The notes under the pieces are model-generated. The model did not search any database. It was not told where the DNA came from and was given only the letters and a program-made list of their open reading frames with translations. The position numbers and the translations under genes were made by a program. This document shows positions 46,273 through 59,500 of a stretch of 64,000 nucleotides of DNA, piece after piece; position 1 is the first letter of the stretch; each line of letters opens with the position of its first letter. The stretch covers positions 41,246,663 to 41,310,662 of the forward strand of contig CM034239.1 in NCBI GenBank assembly GCA_019916065.1. The letters run 5' to 3'. Source of the stretch: Vitellaria paradoxa. Lineage: Eukaryota > Streptophyta > Magnoliopsida > Ericales > Sapotaceae.

Positions 46273-47575
46273 TGTGGTGTAGCCGCACACTACTTGTGTG
46301 CTGGAAGCATGCTGCCTTCGATGCATACTGAAATTTTGGGTTCAGCTTTGCTAAGTCCTAATTAGTGTAGGATTCTACTTTGTTCATACTTTAACTTGGA
46401 TCGAAATATTGTGGTGGTGGTCTTTTGGAAACTTACCAATTTAAAACATTTTCAATTTAGAAAACATACAAATCTTCTCATTTCTTCAATTTAAGAAACA
46501 TTCAAATTTGTCATATTTAATTTAAGATTTTGTATGAATTTGCCATTATAAAATCTTACACCACAGACAACACCAACAGATAAATCAGTAACTTTGTAAC
46601 CTCCAAAAGATCCTATTGAAATCCAAAAAGCTGTCTAGAACACAGTATGGTGCCTGCCAAAGAGTTTCCAATGCTTAAGTTAGCAAAAGAGTTCGGGAAA
46701 TATTTTAGCAAAAGAGTGTTGTACTTGGGTTTTGTGAAGTGGTGATATATATAGAATTGACCTCACATGGAAAAGCTTTCATGCAGTCACAAGTAACTTC
46801 ACGTAACATGTTTTCTTCTTCCCTAATGGGGTAATGTCACTTATCTTTTAGATCCCAAAGTTGGTTTTTTAGTTTGTTAACCAACATGTTGTGGTAGCGC
46901 TTTCCTATGCATATAAATTGGAACTGCTAGGAGAGAGTTGTACACATGACTCGCGATGTGAGCTGTTTTAAAGTAATCGATCAGGGGTGCCCTCACTCTG
47001 TCTCTTGTTCGGGTAGCTGAGACTGATCGGGAAGAACTTCACTCGGGTGGTCCCACCGGATATGAGTCAAGTGATCCTGATTGGGTATGGGTCAAATGGG
47101 AAACCTATGCGATGCCCCTAGTTGGACATGGGACCTCCCTATATCACCATGTACAAAAATTTGATAATTAAAATTATCATGACTAAGTGAAAAGAAGTTA
47201 ATTATAAGCTCACAGAAAATATGATCTTATCTCTCTTGTGGCGCTTCATGACCCTGGAAGAAGGTTTCTATTTATAGAGTACTTAAGCAATTAAATCCTT
47301 CGTAAGAATGTATAGTTTCTTATATTTAAAATATTTTCAAAACATTTCAACCTCCTTAAGCATTAAGAAATCTTCCCTAAAATATTTTCAACCTTCTTAA
47401 TTATTAGGAAACCTTTCCAAACATTTAGAAGCCTTTGCAACCTCCTTAAGTATTAGGAAGTTTTACAAAAATTTTCAAACCTGTATCTTTGATAATTTAA
47501 CCAAATACCTAAAAATACAAGTTTAAAATTATTGTTTTGTTCACTAATTTGACAATTACAAAAATAAACCCAACA
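46273..47575 (-). mobile_element. Second copia LTR, cutting into duplicated copy 2
   Basis: Minus strand starts TGTTGGGTTTATTTTTG and ends GGCTACACCACA, followed at once by TTGGTATCGGGAGC (46259-46272), a copia-type primer-binding site. This makes it a 5' LTR of a minus-oriented element whose inner part (46171-46258) is cut off. Just right of it, from 47576, homology to the upstream region of kinase copy 1 begins. Confidence 0.7.
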
Positions 47576-47704
47576 GTATTAGTTTTTAGAGTTATAAATT
47601 TAGTTAAATTTAACAAATTTTATTAAAATATTAGATTTCAAAAACATAAATTTAGTTAAATTTAACAAATTTTAATAGATTTATACTCTAATTCAAATTA
47701 CTAA

Positions 47705-48040
47705 GGTGACATTTGGTTTACTTCTCTATTTTCTATTTTTTGTTTTTATTTTATGTTTTAAAAATCTCAAAATAAGGAAAGAGAAAATACTTTGTTTTCA
47801 TTATTTTGAGATTTTTCTTGTTTTGGATCAAAATCGCTCAAAATGACTTTTTGTCATTTTATGTGTAAATTCATTTTTTGTTTTCTAAAATAAAATTTAA
47901 AAATACAAGTGACCAAATGCATTTTGAACTATTTTCCTTATTTTCAAAAGCATAAAATGGGAAATAAGTTCAAAACAAAAAATAAAAAACAAAAACAAAA
48001 AATAAAAAATAAAAAATAGAAAAACAAACCAAATGAGCCC
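47705..48040. mobile_element. ~336-bp MITE, family member 3
   Basis: Flanked by TAA on both sides (47702-47704, 48041-48043). Ends GGTGACATTTGGTTTAC and, complemented, GGGCTCATTTGGTTTG. Copy 1 near 6688 shows the empty site with one TAA, so this insertion is specific to copy 2. Confidence 0.78.
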
Positions 48041-48553
48041 TAAAAGATCGTATGTTGACTTTGAATTAGATAATGACGATAACATGTTTAATTTTAAGTT
48101 AAATATATAGAGATAAAAGTGCACTAACTATTTTTTTTTAAATTATTACTCACAATGAAACAACAGATTACTTCTAATAATCAGGCATTAGTGAAATTCG
48201 CTTCTGCATTGATATGTTGTCGTATATATATGAAAGGAGGGCATGAGACCATTTCAAAGTGCATTTGGACTGATTTTTGTTGAATTGATTTTTGAGCACT
48301 AACGATACGTTTTGTTACCCCAAATGAGGCGTTAGAAAAATATATATATATATATACATATATGTCAAGGGTAGAATGTATTGACCCATCGGCTAGGAGC
48401 TGCATTGACCTGGCCGACTGATGGAGATAGTCAGCGGTCAGTCTTCCTAGGTTTGAAACTTAAAAAGTCTTTCCCTGATTTCTCTTCAAAGATGGGATAC
48501 AAAAGCTATGGCCAACTTTAATTCTAAGTCAATGTCAAAGGACCAAGTTGCCC

Positions 48554-48907
48554 AAAAAAGCTTAAAAACCCTTTTTCGTACCTTTTTTTATATGACTTTT
48601 TCACGAATATTTAATTTTTTAAAAAAAATTAAAATTTTTAGACGTATTAATCGTATTCGTAAAAAAATTAAAAAATTTTTATTTATTTGAGTAAAATCTA
48701 TCCGTTTGGCTAAAAAATAACAAAAAAGTTATTTTTATTTTATTTTTCCATCTTTCACCCAAATTGATGTAAATTTTTCAATTTATTTTTTTACAAATAT
48801 AATTAATACACCTAAAAGTTACAACTTCTAAAAAAAATTTAAGTTTTGATAAAAAGACAAAAAATTACTAAAAAATCTAATAACTTTTTTGAATCCAAAC
48901 AAAGCTT
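48554..48907. mobile_element. ~350-bp insertion in copy 2 upstream region
   Basis: Copy 1 runs from ...AATTGCCCATGG to GATGCAGAAGATTTT at 7597-7630, while copy 2 has about 350 extra bases between CAAGTTGCCC and GATGCCGAAGATTTT. The insert begins and ends near AAAGCTTA and has an AT-rich centre. It ends like a MITE (AATCCAAACAAAGC), but no clean inverted repeats or target duplication are seen. Confidence 0.45.
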
Positions 48908-50553
48908 AGCGGGTCAGAGATGCCGAAGATTTTAGGTCCGAGTCCTTCCCAAACTAACTCAGAACGCTAAAATTTTTGGAGTAAAATGATAGTATGTTAA
49001 AATTTTGGATTAAAATATTTTATTTTATAATTTGGTTCCCTAAAATTTAAATTCTTCTTTATATAATTAAAATTTTTATTGTCAAATCAATTTTATAATT
49101 AGTATTTAATTCAATTTATCACTTATTATTTTTTTGGTAAGTGATCCATCATTTATCATTAATATATAATAAAAAGACTTAAAAAACCATATAATTTAAA
49201 ATTTAAATAGCCCTAGAATTTAAGTTATGAATTATTTGTGTAATTTGAATATTCTTTTATACATAATTTAAAATTCTAATAGCACAGTTAATTTTAACCA
49301 ATAATGATACAGAGATAGAAAAAAAATATTTAACCCATGCTGCATAAGGTAAATTACATTTTTTGTCTAAATTATATATAACTATGCTTTTTTGAAATTT
49401 ACACTCACACCTCTTATTTTAAAATATTCATCATAATAAACCATTTCATTAATCTATTCATCAAAACTGGAAGAAGAATGGTATAATCACTTGAAAAAAT
49501 CATATAGGATATCTTTTTTACCCTTTAAGATTATATAAAATATAACAGACGCTATTGGAATTTTGAAAGTTAAAAGCAAAGAGCAACATGCGAAGTAAAT
49601 AATTTGTAATATTTTTACTTTATGTCGTTATTTCTCATTTTTAAACGTTGACTTTAATTTTTGAGAGGGAGATAAACTAAAATATCGGAAGTTGAAAATG
49701 TTTTTTAGATGTTTAAATATCTCAATGGTGAGTTAAACATTTTATATATAGTCTAAAGAAATAAAGAGAAATATTTAATATGATCTTCCTAGATGACTAC
49801 ATTATTTTTCATTTTTAACAATAATTGTCAAATGAATAGAAAAATTTAATTTTGATAAATATTTCACAATAAATAAAGCGAGTGTAAATTTTAAACACAA
49901 TTTCAAATTTTATTTTCTTCCATTTTTGTTGATTTTTTTAATTTTTCTCAACTTTTTTGTATTTTTTATAAATTTTTACCAAACATCGACTAAAAATTAA
50001 CATCACAAGTATCTTATCTTAGTACAAATTTGCACTTCTTTTTTTTTTTTTTTTTTTTTGGGAACTGATACCAAACAGCGTCTCCTTTGTTAAAACCACA
50101 TTTGCCTATTAACAGCTTGCACGCGGGATGAGTCAATCAACCATATAATTATTTTTCTGTCTTTCGACTAGCTAAAGAGGTCTGACTAATTCACCGAGGG
50201 GGGGAGCTTTCTTTCGCCACCTTGAGCGTGCGAATTACTTATAAATAATTGTGATTGATTAAAAATTTATAAAATTATGATAAAAAGCTCCATTTAGAGC
50301 TTTAAATTTTATCAAAATTTTTATAAATTTTTTTTTAAATTTTAATTTTTTACAAATTACATAAATTACAAAACATTAATTTTTATCAATTTATACGAAT
50401 TTTTTTTTATCACTCCAAGCCCACCTAAAGTGTGTCACATTATACTAATTATTTTTTCACATTTGTGAGGGAGGCTTAAAGGTTGGCTCCGAGTGATTTG
50501 ATAGTTTGCAAAAATGTCTTAAGGGCAAGATAGTCAATTCCGGATGCCTCATT

Positions 50554-50690
50554 GGGCCCGTTTGGTTTGCAATAATTTGATGAAAATCTCTATAAATCTC
50601 TGTTAACTTTATATCACATCAACTTTTTTCTCTCACTGCACGCATTACGAACTCTCCCCAAACCACAATTTATCTCATTTTATCTCATTT
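50554..50690. mobile_element. MITE-like fragment beside the hAT element
   Basis: GGGCCCGTTTGGTTTGC starts a stretch absent from copy 1 (9541 onward). Such G-rich GTTTGG ends are frequent in plant MITEs. A CCCCAAACCACA motif at 50656-50667 could be the other end. The remainder up to the hAT target site is a short TATCTCATTT duplication. Confidence 0.4.
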
Positions 50691-51156
50691 TTTCTTAACT
50701 AGGGGTGTAAATCGGGCTGATCCGGCCCGAGCCAACCCTTGAATTCGGGCCGACCTGCCCCTTCCGCCCCAGCCGAGCTTCGGGTCGGGTCAAGGGTCAT
50801 GCCACCCGCCCCAGCTGATCCGGTATTTTTTTAATATTTTTTTTATTTTTTTTAAAAAATAAAAATAAATAAAAATCAAACAAACACATTAAAATCATTA
50901 ATCATTATTGAAAAAAATTAAAATTTATTACACAACAACTAATTACATAATTAACATTAAATTTAAAATTACAATTTATAAATGTAAAATTATAAAATAA
51001 ATAAATAAATGATAAAGTAATTAATAGGTGCATCACTTCACGTCTTATACATCCTAACTAGGTTGGCACCTATAAGAGTGATTATCATTTGTAAATATTA
51101 CTCTATTTATACATAATTATTATTCATCACTAGATCCACTAGCGTGTTATTCTCTT

Positions 51157-53209
51157 TCACCTAAATAAATTGCATTCTTTTTCGGCATCTTCCTGTTGTC
51201 TATTTTCTGCAAGATACCAATCTCGTAAACACATCAAGGCTTCTCCTGTCGGAGGGGCCAGTCGACTCCTGAATTGACTGATAACGCGTCCACTAGCACT
51301 AAATGCTTGCTCGGATGCTACGTTAGAAACTGGAAATACGAATATATCACGAGTTAAAGCTGAAAGAGTAGGAAACTTTGATTGTTATCCTTTCCACCAG
51401 TCTAAAAGACTGAAATCATCTTATTTTCTATTGGAAGTGTACCAAGATAACGTTGGAGGTCGGATGAATTTGAACTTGCACTTGTTGATGCATCTGTCCG
51501 TTGGGATGTTATTCTTCTCCAAATGGACATATTGCCACCAAAGTCACGGTGAGAAGAGGACATTGCGGCCATAGTTGGTTGGACAGTCGTACGATTACTA
51601 TTATACCGACCCAATAGAGTTTGAATTTCCTGTTTAATTTGATAAAATTGTTCTTGGGCACTTTTATGCCCATATATCATCCCCAATAATTGAAAGAAAA
51701 GATCTTCTTTATACCTAGGGTCTAAAATAGTAGTAATACCAAAATATAAGGGAAGTGGGTTAAAATATTTATCAAATTTTTCTTTCATTACAACAACCAA
51801 AGAAGCATAATATTCTTGGGCACCATATTTGTTAAAAATTTCATCAATAACATCAATAACCCCTAATTGATAAATAATAGTAGAAAAAGTAGGATAATAA
51901 ATTCCACAAAATATTTTAGTAGCAACATCAAAAACATGTAAAAAATCTTTATAGAAAATTGCATTTGCCCAATCAATTGGTTCAATACTATGTAATCCAA
52001 TAGCTTGATTACTTAAAATAAATAAATCAATTGCTTTTTGATATTTAATGGCAACTTTTAACATTATATAGGTTGATTTCCATCTTATATTAATTTTCAT
52101 TGGTAATTTTCTAGGTTTTAAACCAATTTGATTGCATATGTCAGCAAATAGACTAATTCTTTTTGGAGAGCTCATGGCACAAATTACAGCTCTTTTTATT
52201 TTTACAATAGAAGATTCATAAATGTTCAATCTATCTCTTACAATTAAATTAAGTATATGGGCACAACAACGACCATGAAATAATGGACCATTTGCAGACA
52301 AAGCATTATTTAAATAATTAAAACAAACATCATTATATGAAGCATTGTCTAAAGTAATAGAAAAAATTTTTGTAGATAATTGCCACGATGCAAGTTCATG
52401 CAAAATAAGTTCCCTCACGGTGAATCCAGTGAATGGTTGTTCAACTAATTTAAATGAAATAATGCGTTTATTTATTTTCTAATTTTTATCAATATAATGT
52501 GCAGTTATACAAAGATATTCAATATCTTGGCAAGATTTCCACATATCGGCGGTCAAGCAAACATTTCCTTCAAAATTAGTAAAATAAGTTCTTAATTCAT
52601 CCTTTTTTGATTCAATTTCTCGTAAAACTTATTTTTTGAAGTATTTCTTGAAAAATCGCGATATTGTGGTGCAAAACTTTCGCGAATAAATTCTTCAAAA
52701 TATCGATTTTAACTCATTGTAAAGGGTTGCTCATCTTTAACAATATATCTAACTAAATTATTTCGTGCTCTTGCAGGGTCATAAGAAAAAATATTTAAAT
52801 TACCCCCTTCATTATCTAATTGAGTTTGTGTTGTACGTGAAAAATATTGATCAATTAAACTATTAATGCGAGGATCTTGTTGGTGCCTTCTATTTAAATG
52901 TCTTTTTAAATGACTAGTTCCGGATGTATTTCTACCATTTAATAAATCCCCACAAATAACGCATTTAGCCTTATGCATTCCATCATCACGTGGAATTCTA
53001 ATAAAAAAATCCCATGCTTTTGAAGTGCCACGCTGGTGTTGGGCGTGACGGAAAGATGATGCACCAACATTACCAGCTGTGGTAGTAGGTGTTGGTATTT
53101 CTGGACCTTGTGGATGTGGTGATGTAAATTGTTCCATTTGTTCTTGAGAGGGAAAGGAGATTGAGTCTTCATCCTCCAAATCAAAAAAATGAGTATCTCG
53201 TGGATCCAT
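51157..53209 (-). pseudogene. hAT transposase, degenerate
   Basis: Coding order on the minus strand. N-terminal 166-residue open part (53209-52709) with a BED zinc finger: CVICGDLLNGRNTSGTSHL, then H-R(4)H spacing. Next a stop at 52709-52711 and a frameshift near 52630; then a piece with LTADMWKSCQDIEYL and a stop in place of a Trp codon near 52481. Then a 338-residue open part (52418-51402) with the RNase H-like core (ITLDNASYND, CCAHILNLIV, IRWKSTY). The C-terminal dimerisation part (51419-51157) is out of frame and has one more stop, but still shows NVASEQAFSASGRV. At least four lesions, so it cannot act. Confidence 0.88.
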
Positions 53210-53739
53210 TTAGAAAAAATAATTTAATTAAAAAAATTAAATTATGAAAATTAAAATTTAAAAAATGTATGTATGCAATTTAAAAAAATAATAAAAATAC
53301 TAACTTGAAATAATTTGAAGTCTTGAATCACTTGATCTTAATTCTTGAAATCTTGACTTCAAATTTGACAAAATGGAATGCACTTGAGCACAATTGAAGA
53401 GCACACTAGAGTGTTGGAAAGCACAATTAAAGAGCACACTTGAGCACAATTGGAGAGAAAGTTTGTTAATTTTTTGTGAGGGGTGAGTGAATGTGAGTGT
53501 GGGGTATTTATAATGGAAGAGGGTGGAGAAGTTTTGTAATTTTGTAGAATTTATTTGGAATAAAAAAAAAAAAGAGGAAGGGCTGAAGGAGCCGTTCTGC
53601 TGAGCAGAGCGGTAAAAAAATTTTAAGGAAAAGGGAGAGAGGCGTTGCTGGCTGTTGGGCAGTGCTGGGGCAAGCATAAAAAAAAAAAATTAGAGGCAAA
53701 GACCGTTCTGCCAAAGCAGAACAGTAAAAAGAAAAGGAT

Positions 53740-53935
53740 AAGGGGGCCGCGGGGGGCGGGGCGAGGCGGGGCGGGGCGGTCAGGTCGGGGCTCAGGCCGA
53801 GTCAAGGGTGACCCAAGCCCTGACCCCGAGGGGGAGGGGCGGGGTCGGGTCAGGCTGTATGGAATTGCGGGTCGGGCTGGGTCGGGGCAATTCTGGGTCG
53901 GGTCGGGTCGCGGGCCGACCCGACCCATTTACATC
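53740..53935 (+). repeat. GC-rich G-run block at the hAT end
   Basis: About 200 bp dominated by GGGGCGGGGC and GGGTCGGGTC on the plus strand, in a window that is otherwise strongly AT-rich. Four or more runs of 3-6 G at short spacing (53746-53778) could fold as a G-quadruplex. The block ends 26 bp before the TATA box of kinase copy 2. Confidence 0.75.
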
Positions 53936-53960
53936 CCTGTTCTTAACCATCGGCTTTTTG

Positions 53961-53967
53961 TATAAAT
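53961..53967 (+). promoter_or_regulatory. TATA box of kinase copy 2
   Basis: TATAAAT, aligned with TATATAAAT of copy 1, 98 bp before the start codon. The hAT target duplication ends only 13 bp upstream. Confidence 0.55.
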
Positions 53968-54064
53968 GACAAGCGTTTCATTTCCAGACACTCACCTCAA
54001 ACAAGTCGATCCGAGACTTACATTCTAATATACAATTCAGATACCTCACCTTCAGTGGGAAAAG

Positions 54065-56550
54065 ATGGGCTTCAGAAACAATCCACCTTTCCTGCTTTAT
54101 TTTTTCTACTTATGCTTCTCTTTCCACAACCACCTCTCCCTTGGAGCTGACACCATCTCCGTGAACCAATCTCTCTCTGGGAACCAGACCATCGTCTCAG
54201 CACGTGGAATTTTCGAGTTGGGTTTCTACAAACCAGGTAACTCTTCCAATCGCCATTACATATGCATGTGGTACAAGAAAATACCCACTCCAACCATAGT
54301 CTGTGTAGCAAATAGAGAGACACCCATTGTTGATAAGTATTCCTCGCAGCTGAAAATCTTAGAGGGTAATTTAGTCCTTCTCAATGAGTCTAACACCCCT
54401 GTTTGGTCTACGAATCTGAACTCCACAACTTCAAATTCTGTTGTGGCGGTTCTTCTTGATGATGGTAATTTGGTTCTGAGAGATAGGCTTAACTCAAAAG
54501 AACCAATTTGGCAAAGTTTTGATGATCCTACCGATACCTGGTTGCCTGGGGCTAAGGTTGCTTACAACAGGCGAACCAAAACCCGCCAACGTCTAACTTC
54601 ATGGAAAAATTCAGAAGACCCTGCACCTGGTCTATTTTCTCTTAATATAGATGAAAGTAATAAGCAGTATATTTTGCTGTGGAATAGGTCTGAACAATAT
54701 TGGACAAGTGGACCTTGGAATGGACATTTTTTCAGCTTAGTGCCAGAAATGGGATTGAATTTTAACTTTAATTTCAGCAATTATAACTTTAATTTCAGCT
54801 ATGTAGACAACGAAAATGAGAGTTACTTTACATTCTCAATGTATTATCCTTCGATTTTGTCTAGATTTACCATAGATGTTTCAGGGCAAATTTGGGTCGT
54901 CACTTGGTTGGATGGCTCCAAAACTTGGAACGTATTTTGGTCTCAGCCAAGGCGACAATGCGAGGTTTATGACATGTGTGGAGCATATGGCATCTGCAAT
55001 GAGAATACGTCTACCTTCTGTAGTTGTTTGTGGGGTTTCAATCCCAAGTCTGAGAAGGACTGGAATCTGAAGGACCATTCTGGTGGATGTGTGAGGCAAA
55101 CTCAGTTAGTTTGCGGAAATACTAGTGCCGGTGGTCAAGAGAGGGATAAGTTTTTGAAATATCCCAACATGAAATTGCCCGAAATCCTCAATCTGTGTCG
55201 GTTGGGAGTGTCGTGGAATGTGAATCTGCCTGCTTAGATAACTGTTCTTGCACTGCTTATGCTTATGAAGGCGATAAGTGTTCAATTTGGATTGGGGAGT
55301 TCTTGAATCTTCAACAGCTCACAAGAAATGATGGTGGTGGCAAGACTTTTTACCTCAGAATGGCTGCTTCTGAGTTTGGAAGGGCTAAAGGTAACAAGGT
55401 GGTTATCATTGGTGCTGTTGTCGGTTCAATTGCAGCAGTGGCCCTCCTGGGCTTTGTTTTTTATGTTGTCTGGGTTTGGAAAAGAAGATTGTTTGGGAAA
55501 ACGAAAGCAATAGAAGGTTCACTGGTTGCATTTGCATACAAAGATCTGCAAAACGCAACTAAGAATTTCTCAGAGAAGTTGGGAGGAGGCGGGTTTGGTT
55601 CTGTTTTTAGGGGGGAATTGCTTGATTCGACTGTCGTAGCGGTGAAGAAGCTTGAAAGTATCGGGCAAGGGGAGAAGCAATTCCGAACAGAAGTCAGCAC
55701 CATTGGAGCAATCCAACACGTCAATCTTATCCGGCTTCGTGGCTTCTGCTCTGAAGGTGATAAGAAGTTGTTGGTGTATGATTACATGAAGAACCGCTCA
55801 TTGGATTGGCATCTTTTCCAGGAAAAGGACTCCAAGGTTCTCGACTGGAAAAGGAGATACCAAATAGCATTGGGGACGGCCAAGGGATTGGCCTATCTCC
55901 ACGAGAAGTGTAGGGACTGCATCATACATTGCGACATAAAGCCCGAAAACATTCTCTTAGATGATGAATTTTGTCCAAAAGTTGCAGATTTTGGTCTGGC
56001 AAAGCTTGTGGGACGAGAATTCAGCAGGGTCCTAACAACCATGAGAGGGACGAGAGGGTATCTTGCACCCGAGTGGATATCAGGGGTACCTATAACAGTC
56101 AAAGCAGATGTTTACAGTTACGGCATGATGCTTTTTGAATTCATATCCGGAAGAAGAAACACCGAGCAATCCGAGAATGGAAGAGTTCGATTCTTCCCAA
56201 TCTCGGCTGCCACGGTTGTGGAGGAGGGAGGGGATATGATTAGCCTATTAGACCACAGGCTGGATGGGAATGCTGACAGCGAAGAGGTGAGGAGGATTGG
56301 TAGAGTTGCTTGTTGGTGCATCCAAGATGATGAAAATCAGAGGCCGACAATGGGTTTGGTAGTTCAAGCCCTTGAGGGGGCTTTGGAAGTGAACTCAACT
56401 CCAATTCCAAGGTTTCTCCAAGTCATGGCTGATAATGAAGAGCGTATTGTTTTCTTCACCGAGCCGTCCTCCAAGCAGAGTTCAAAGCCACAGGCCACTC
56501 CTTCCACTGCCTCCCCACAGGCCAAGAGCTCTTCATCATCAATGAGTTGA
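54065..56550 (+). pseudogene. G-type lectin receptor-like kinase copy 2, one-base frameshift
   Basis: Second copy of the SD-2 type receptor kinase. The first frame (54065-55237, 390 residues) holds signal peptide, bulb-lectin domain, S-locus glycoprotein domain and EGF-like part. Where copy 1 reads CCCGAACATCCTC, this copy reads CCCGAAATCCTC (55178-55189): one base is missing, and a stop follows at 55235. The second frame (to 56550) carries the rest of the PAN domain, the membrane span and a kinase with glycine loop, invariant Lys, HCD, DFG and APE all present. Trp80 of the conserved VANR box region is Cys here. It has the conserved Cys lost at residue 299 of copy 1 and lacks the 15-bp duplication. 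A base-call error is possible; otherwise it can make only a secreted ectodomain fragment. Confidence 0.88.
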
Positions 56551-59500
56551 GTTCCAAATCATGAACAGGACAATAATAAATAACATAAACGTCTCTCTGG
56601 GGCGCTTCTCTGTACTACCTTAGTTATAAATAAGTTGCGTCTTTTATATGAAAGCCTCAACGGGCACTAGAAAGCTTCTTTAGTTGTATAATGTTTATAT
56701 ATTAGCTGTCGGTTTCACTGGTTTTGTTTTCTCAGTCAATGTAATTGCACATCCCTTTGTCTTGGTATCAGAATGTAGCATTAGTTCCAATGTCCAAAAT
56801 TTGGGCTTTCACATAATATTTAGTAGTTCATACTCACTTGAATAATTATTTAATTATTTTTGTGTGTTTGAAATATTGAGGCAGGAAAAGCTAATGAATC
56901 GAATGAGTAAAGTAAATAAATTTTGAGTTCTCTGTTTAATTTAGGAATATTAAAAAAGAAACACAAATTTTTTAAAGTTGTCTAACAAATATTCTATTAA
57001 ATATAATTTTAAATAAAATAAAATTGATAGTTAAATATAATTTTTTTGACAAGTAAATCAGTACTCCAAGTACCCTGCTTTTAATTTCGTTGGGGGTCTT
57101 AAAATTTTTCAAAAAAAAAAAAATCAAAAATTTTTAATTTTTAATTTTTTTTAATTAAATTTCGTTACATATCACTTTTACATTACCTCAATATTAATTT
57201 TTCTTTTTTGAATTTTTTTTAGAACTCTAAATCCCTCTACTACTGGATCACTATACAAAATCTCTGACTTGCTGAGAGATCAAATTATGCGAATCCTAGA
57301 AATGACAAGGATGTGTTACTTTCATCATTAAATTAGCAAACCTAAAAGATGAAAGCTACAAAAGTCACTTTCTTTCTTCATTTTGAACACGAAAACATTT
57401 TCTTTTCAAGAATCGATACAAAAATTTTGATATCAACGAAATCTCAATAAAATGACGTACTGTGACAAATTTTCATCAAAAATTATTATTAGAATAATAT
57501 TGTAAAAATATTTAAATAATAAAAAACACATATTAATAAGTTCTTATTTTAAAAATAATAAATTTATAAATAATCATAGTACTCTAATAATAAATTCTAA
57601 CTAGCAACATCACTCAAACATTTCGTCCCAGGATGAGGAATAGTAGAAACCAAAGATATAGATGCGGTCGGTAGAGTTAGATCCACTGTTAATGTATGTT
57701 CACATTGGTTTGACGTCTTAATTACTTCCATTTGCACAAAAAAATTACCCAATTCTTTTTTTTTTTTTTTAAGTAGAATAGCTAGTTTAATACCTATTCA
57801 TACAATATTTAAGATGCCGAGTTCTTATCCTCACTAAGTCATACAAATACAGTGATGATCGATACATTTGGTGCATTACAGCTACTTTGAGATTGAGGGA
57901 TGTGAGAATCTTGAAATTAAAATACAATTTTAGAGTTTAAAGTTGTATATTTAATTTTTCAATTTTTATAAAAGGTAATCCCATGGATAAAAATGTTTTA
58001 AATTTGTCAGATAAACTTTTATAAAAATTTGAATTCAACTTCAGAAATCACTATTCTGAGATTAGGAGCCAATTAATCTTGAGAAAATTTACTTAATTTC
58101 TTGAAGTAAGCATCTAAAAACATTAGTTTTCTTTTATGAAAATTTATTATATATTCGATTAATGTTATGCATATCTTTTTTTTTATTTGGACGGATATGT
58201 ATCTTATTCTATTCATCAAAATATTTTTCATTTGCCTTTCATTTAGATTAATTATCTTAGTAATTCTTTTTTTCATAATTTTATATAATTAATTTATTTA
58301 TGATAGGTTAATCTGAAATTTGGAATAGTTTGATGTTTGTATTTAAACATTTTATATGATGAGATTTGGAAATATGTGTACGGTTGATTTTTTGTTTCAA
58401 ACACTTATTATACACATATATATGCATTATTAAAAACAAATTTTCTCATTTATGATATTTTATGTTGATTATGTTTTATGTTTTATTTAAAAGCTCAAAT
58501 TATAATTACATTCATATCATTCTGTTTATATTTTATACCTTATTTTATCCACTAAATGAGAATTAACTGGATCTTGAAATCAACCTTTTTATTTACAAAA
58601 AAAAGGAAAAAAACTATTCATATTTAATTTTCTTGAACTGCACTGAGTTATTATTTGTTTTTTTCGTTTTTTTATTTATTTTTCTAAGTTAGAATCACTT
58701 CTAGCATAAAATTACATTTTACATATCTGAACTTTACCCGAAATATCAAAGACCTAGTTTTTTTATTTCTTTTTTGGGTAATAATTAAGGGGTCTGAACT
58801 TTTTTTTTTTTTAATAAAGAAAGGCCTCAGGAAGCCTTTTATCCTTGAAAGTATGTGAGAGTGCAGGAGTTTTTAAGGACAAAATAGTCATTGAGGCTCT
58901 TAATTATTACCCCAAAAAATAAATTCAAGTCCTTTATTGTTATTGGGAAAAAAGAAAAAAAAAAAGCCTTGAAGCAAGATTATTGATAAAGTTCAGGAAT
59001 ATATTTAGCCCCACAGCTCTATCCAATCAATTTGTGAACTAACTTTACAAATTAACCAATATTAGTAGATAATAAGTAGTTGAGCTCTTTTAGCTCCACT
59101 CTCGTATATATTTTCCTCGCAAAAAAAAAAGTAATGTAAAGGTGCGATCATGCATAAAGGGCAGCCTGATCTTCATATTTACAGAGAAGATGATAATTGG
59201 CAAGAATTTTTTTTTTTTTTTTTTCACTTTTGCAATACGGGACAACACTTGGCTTCTTTTTCTACTATCTGTATCCTCCTATAGCTAAGTATAACCAGCC
59301 GCCTGTTTTAATTTAGACCTTTTTCATTTCTAGAAAATTAAAAAAGCCGCACCAACTAGCAATCTGTGTGGCATTTCCTTTATTCACTCGGTCAGTACGT
59401 ACTCTTGTCTTAGGCCCTTTGTTCATAATTTGGCCCGGTGGATAACACTAACACCTAGTAATAATGTGTCATTTATGTTAGGAATTAATAAATTTATTTG

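Larger units (their letters stand above)
50700..53939 (-). mobile_element. hAT DNA transposon, 3.24 kb, decayed
   Basis: TTCTTAAC flanks it exactly on both sides (50692-50699, 53940-53947), the 8-bp duplication of hAT elements. Ends are TAGGGGTGTAAAT and, complemented, CAGGGATGTAAAT, imperfect inverted repeats of 13 bases. Both subterminal zones are GC-rich with GGGTCGGGTC-type words (50718-50815, 53740-53930). The transposase gene is on the minus strand and broken. Confidence 0.92.

Noticed and set aside
53623..53965. Proline/arginine-rich and glycine-rich frames on both strands
   Set aside because: They are produced by the GC-rich repeats at the hAT end; no domain or homology signal.
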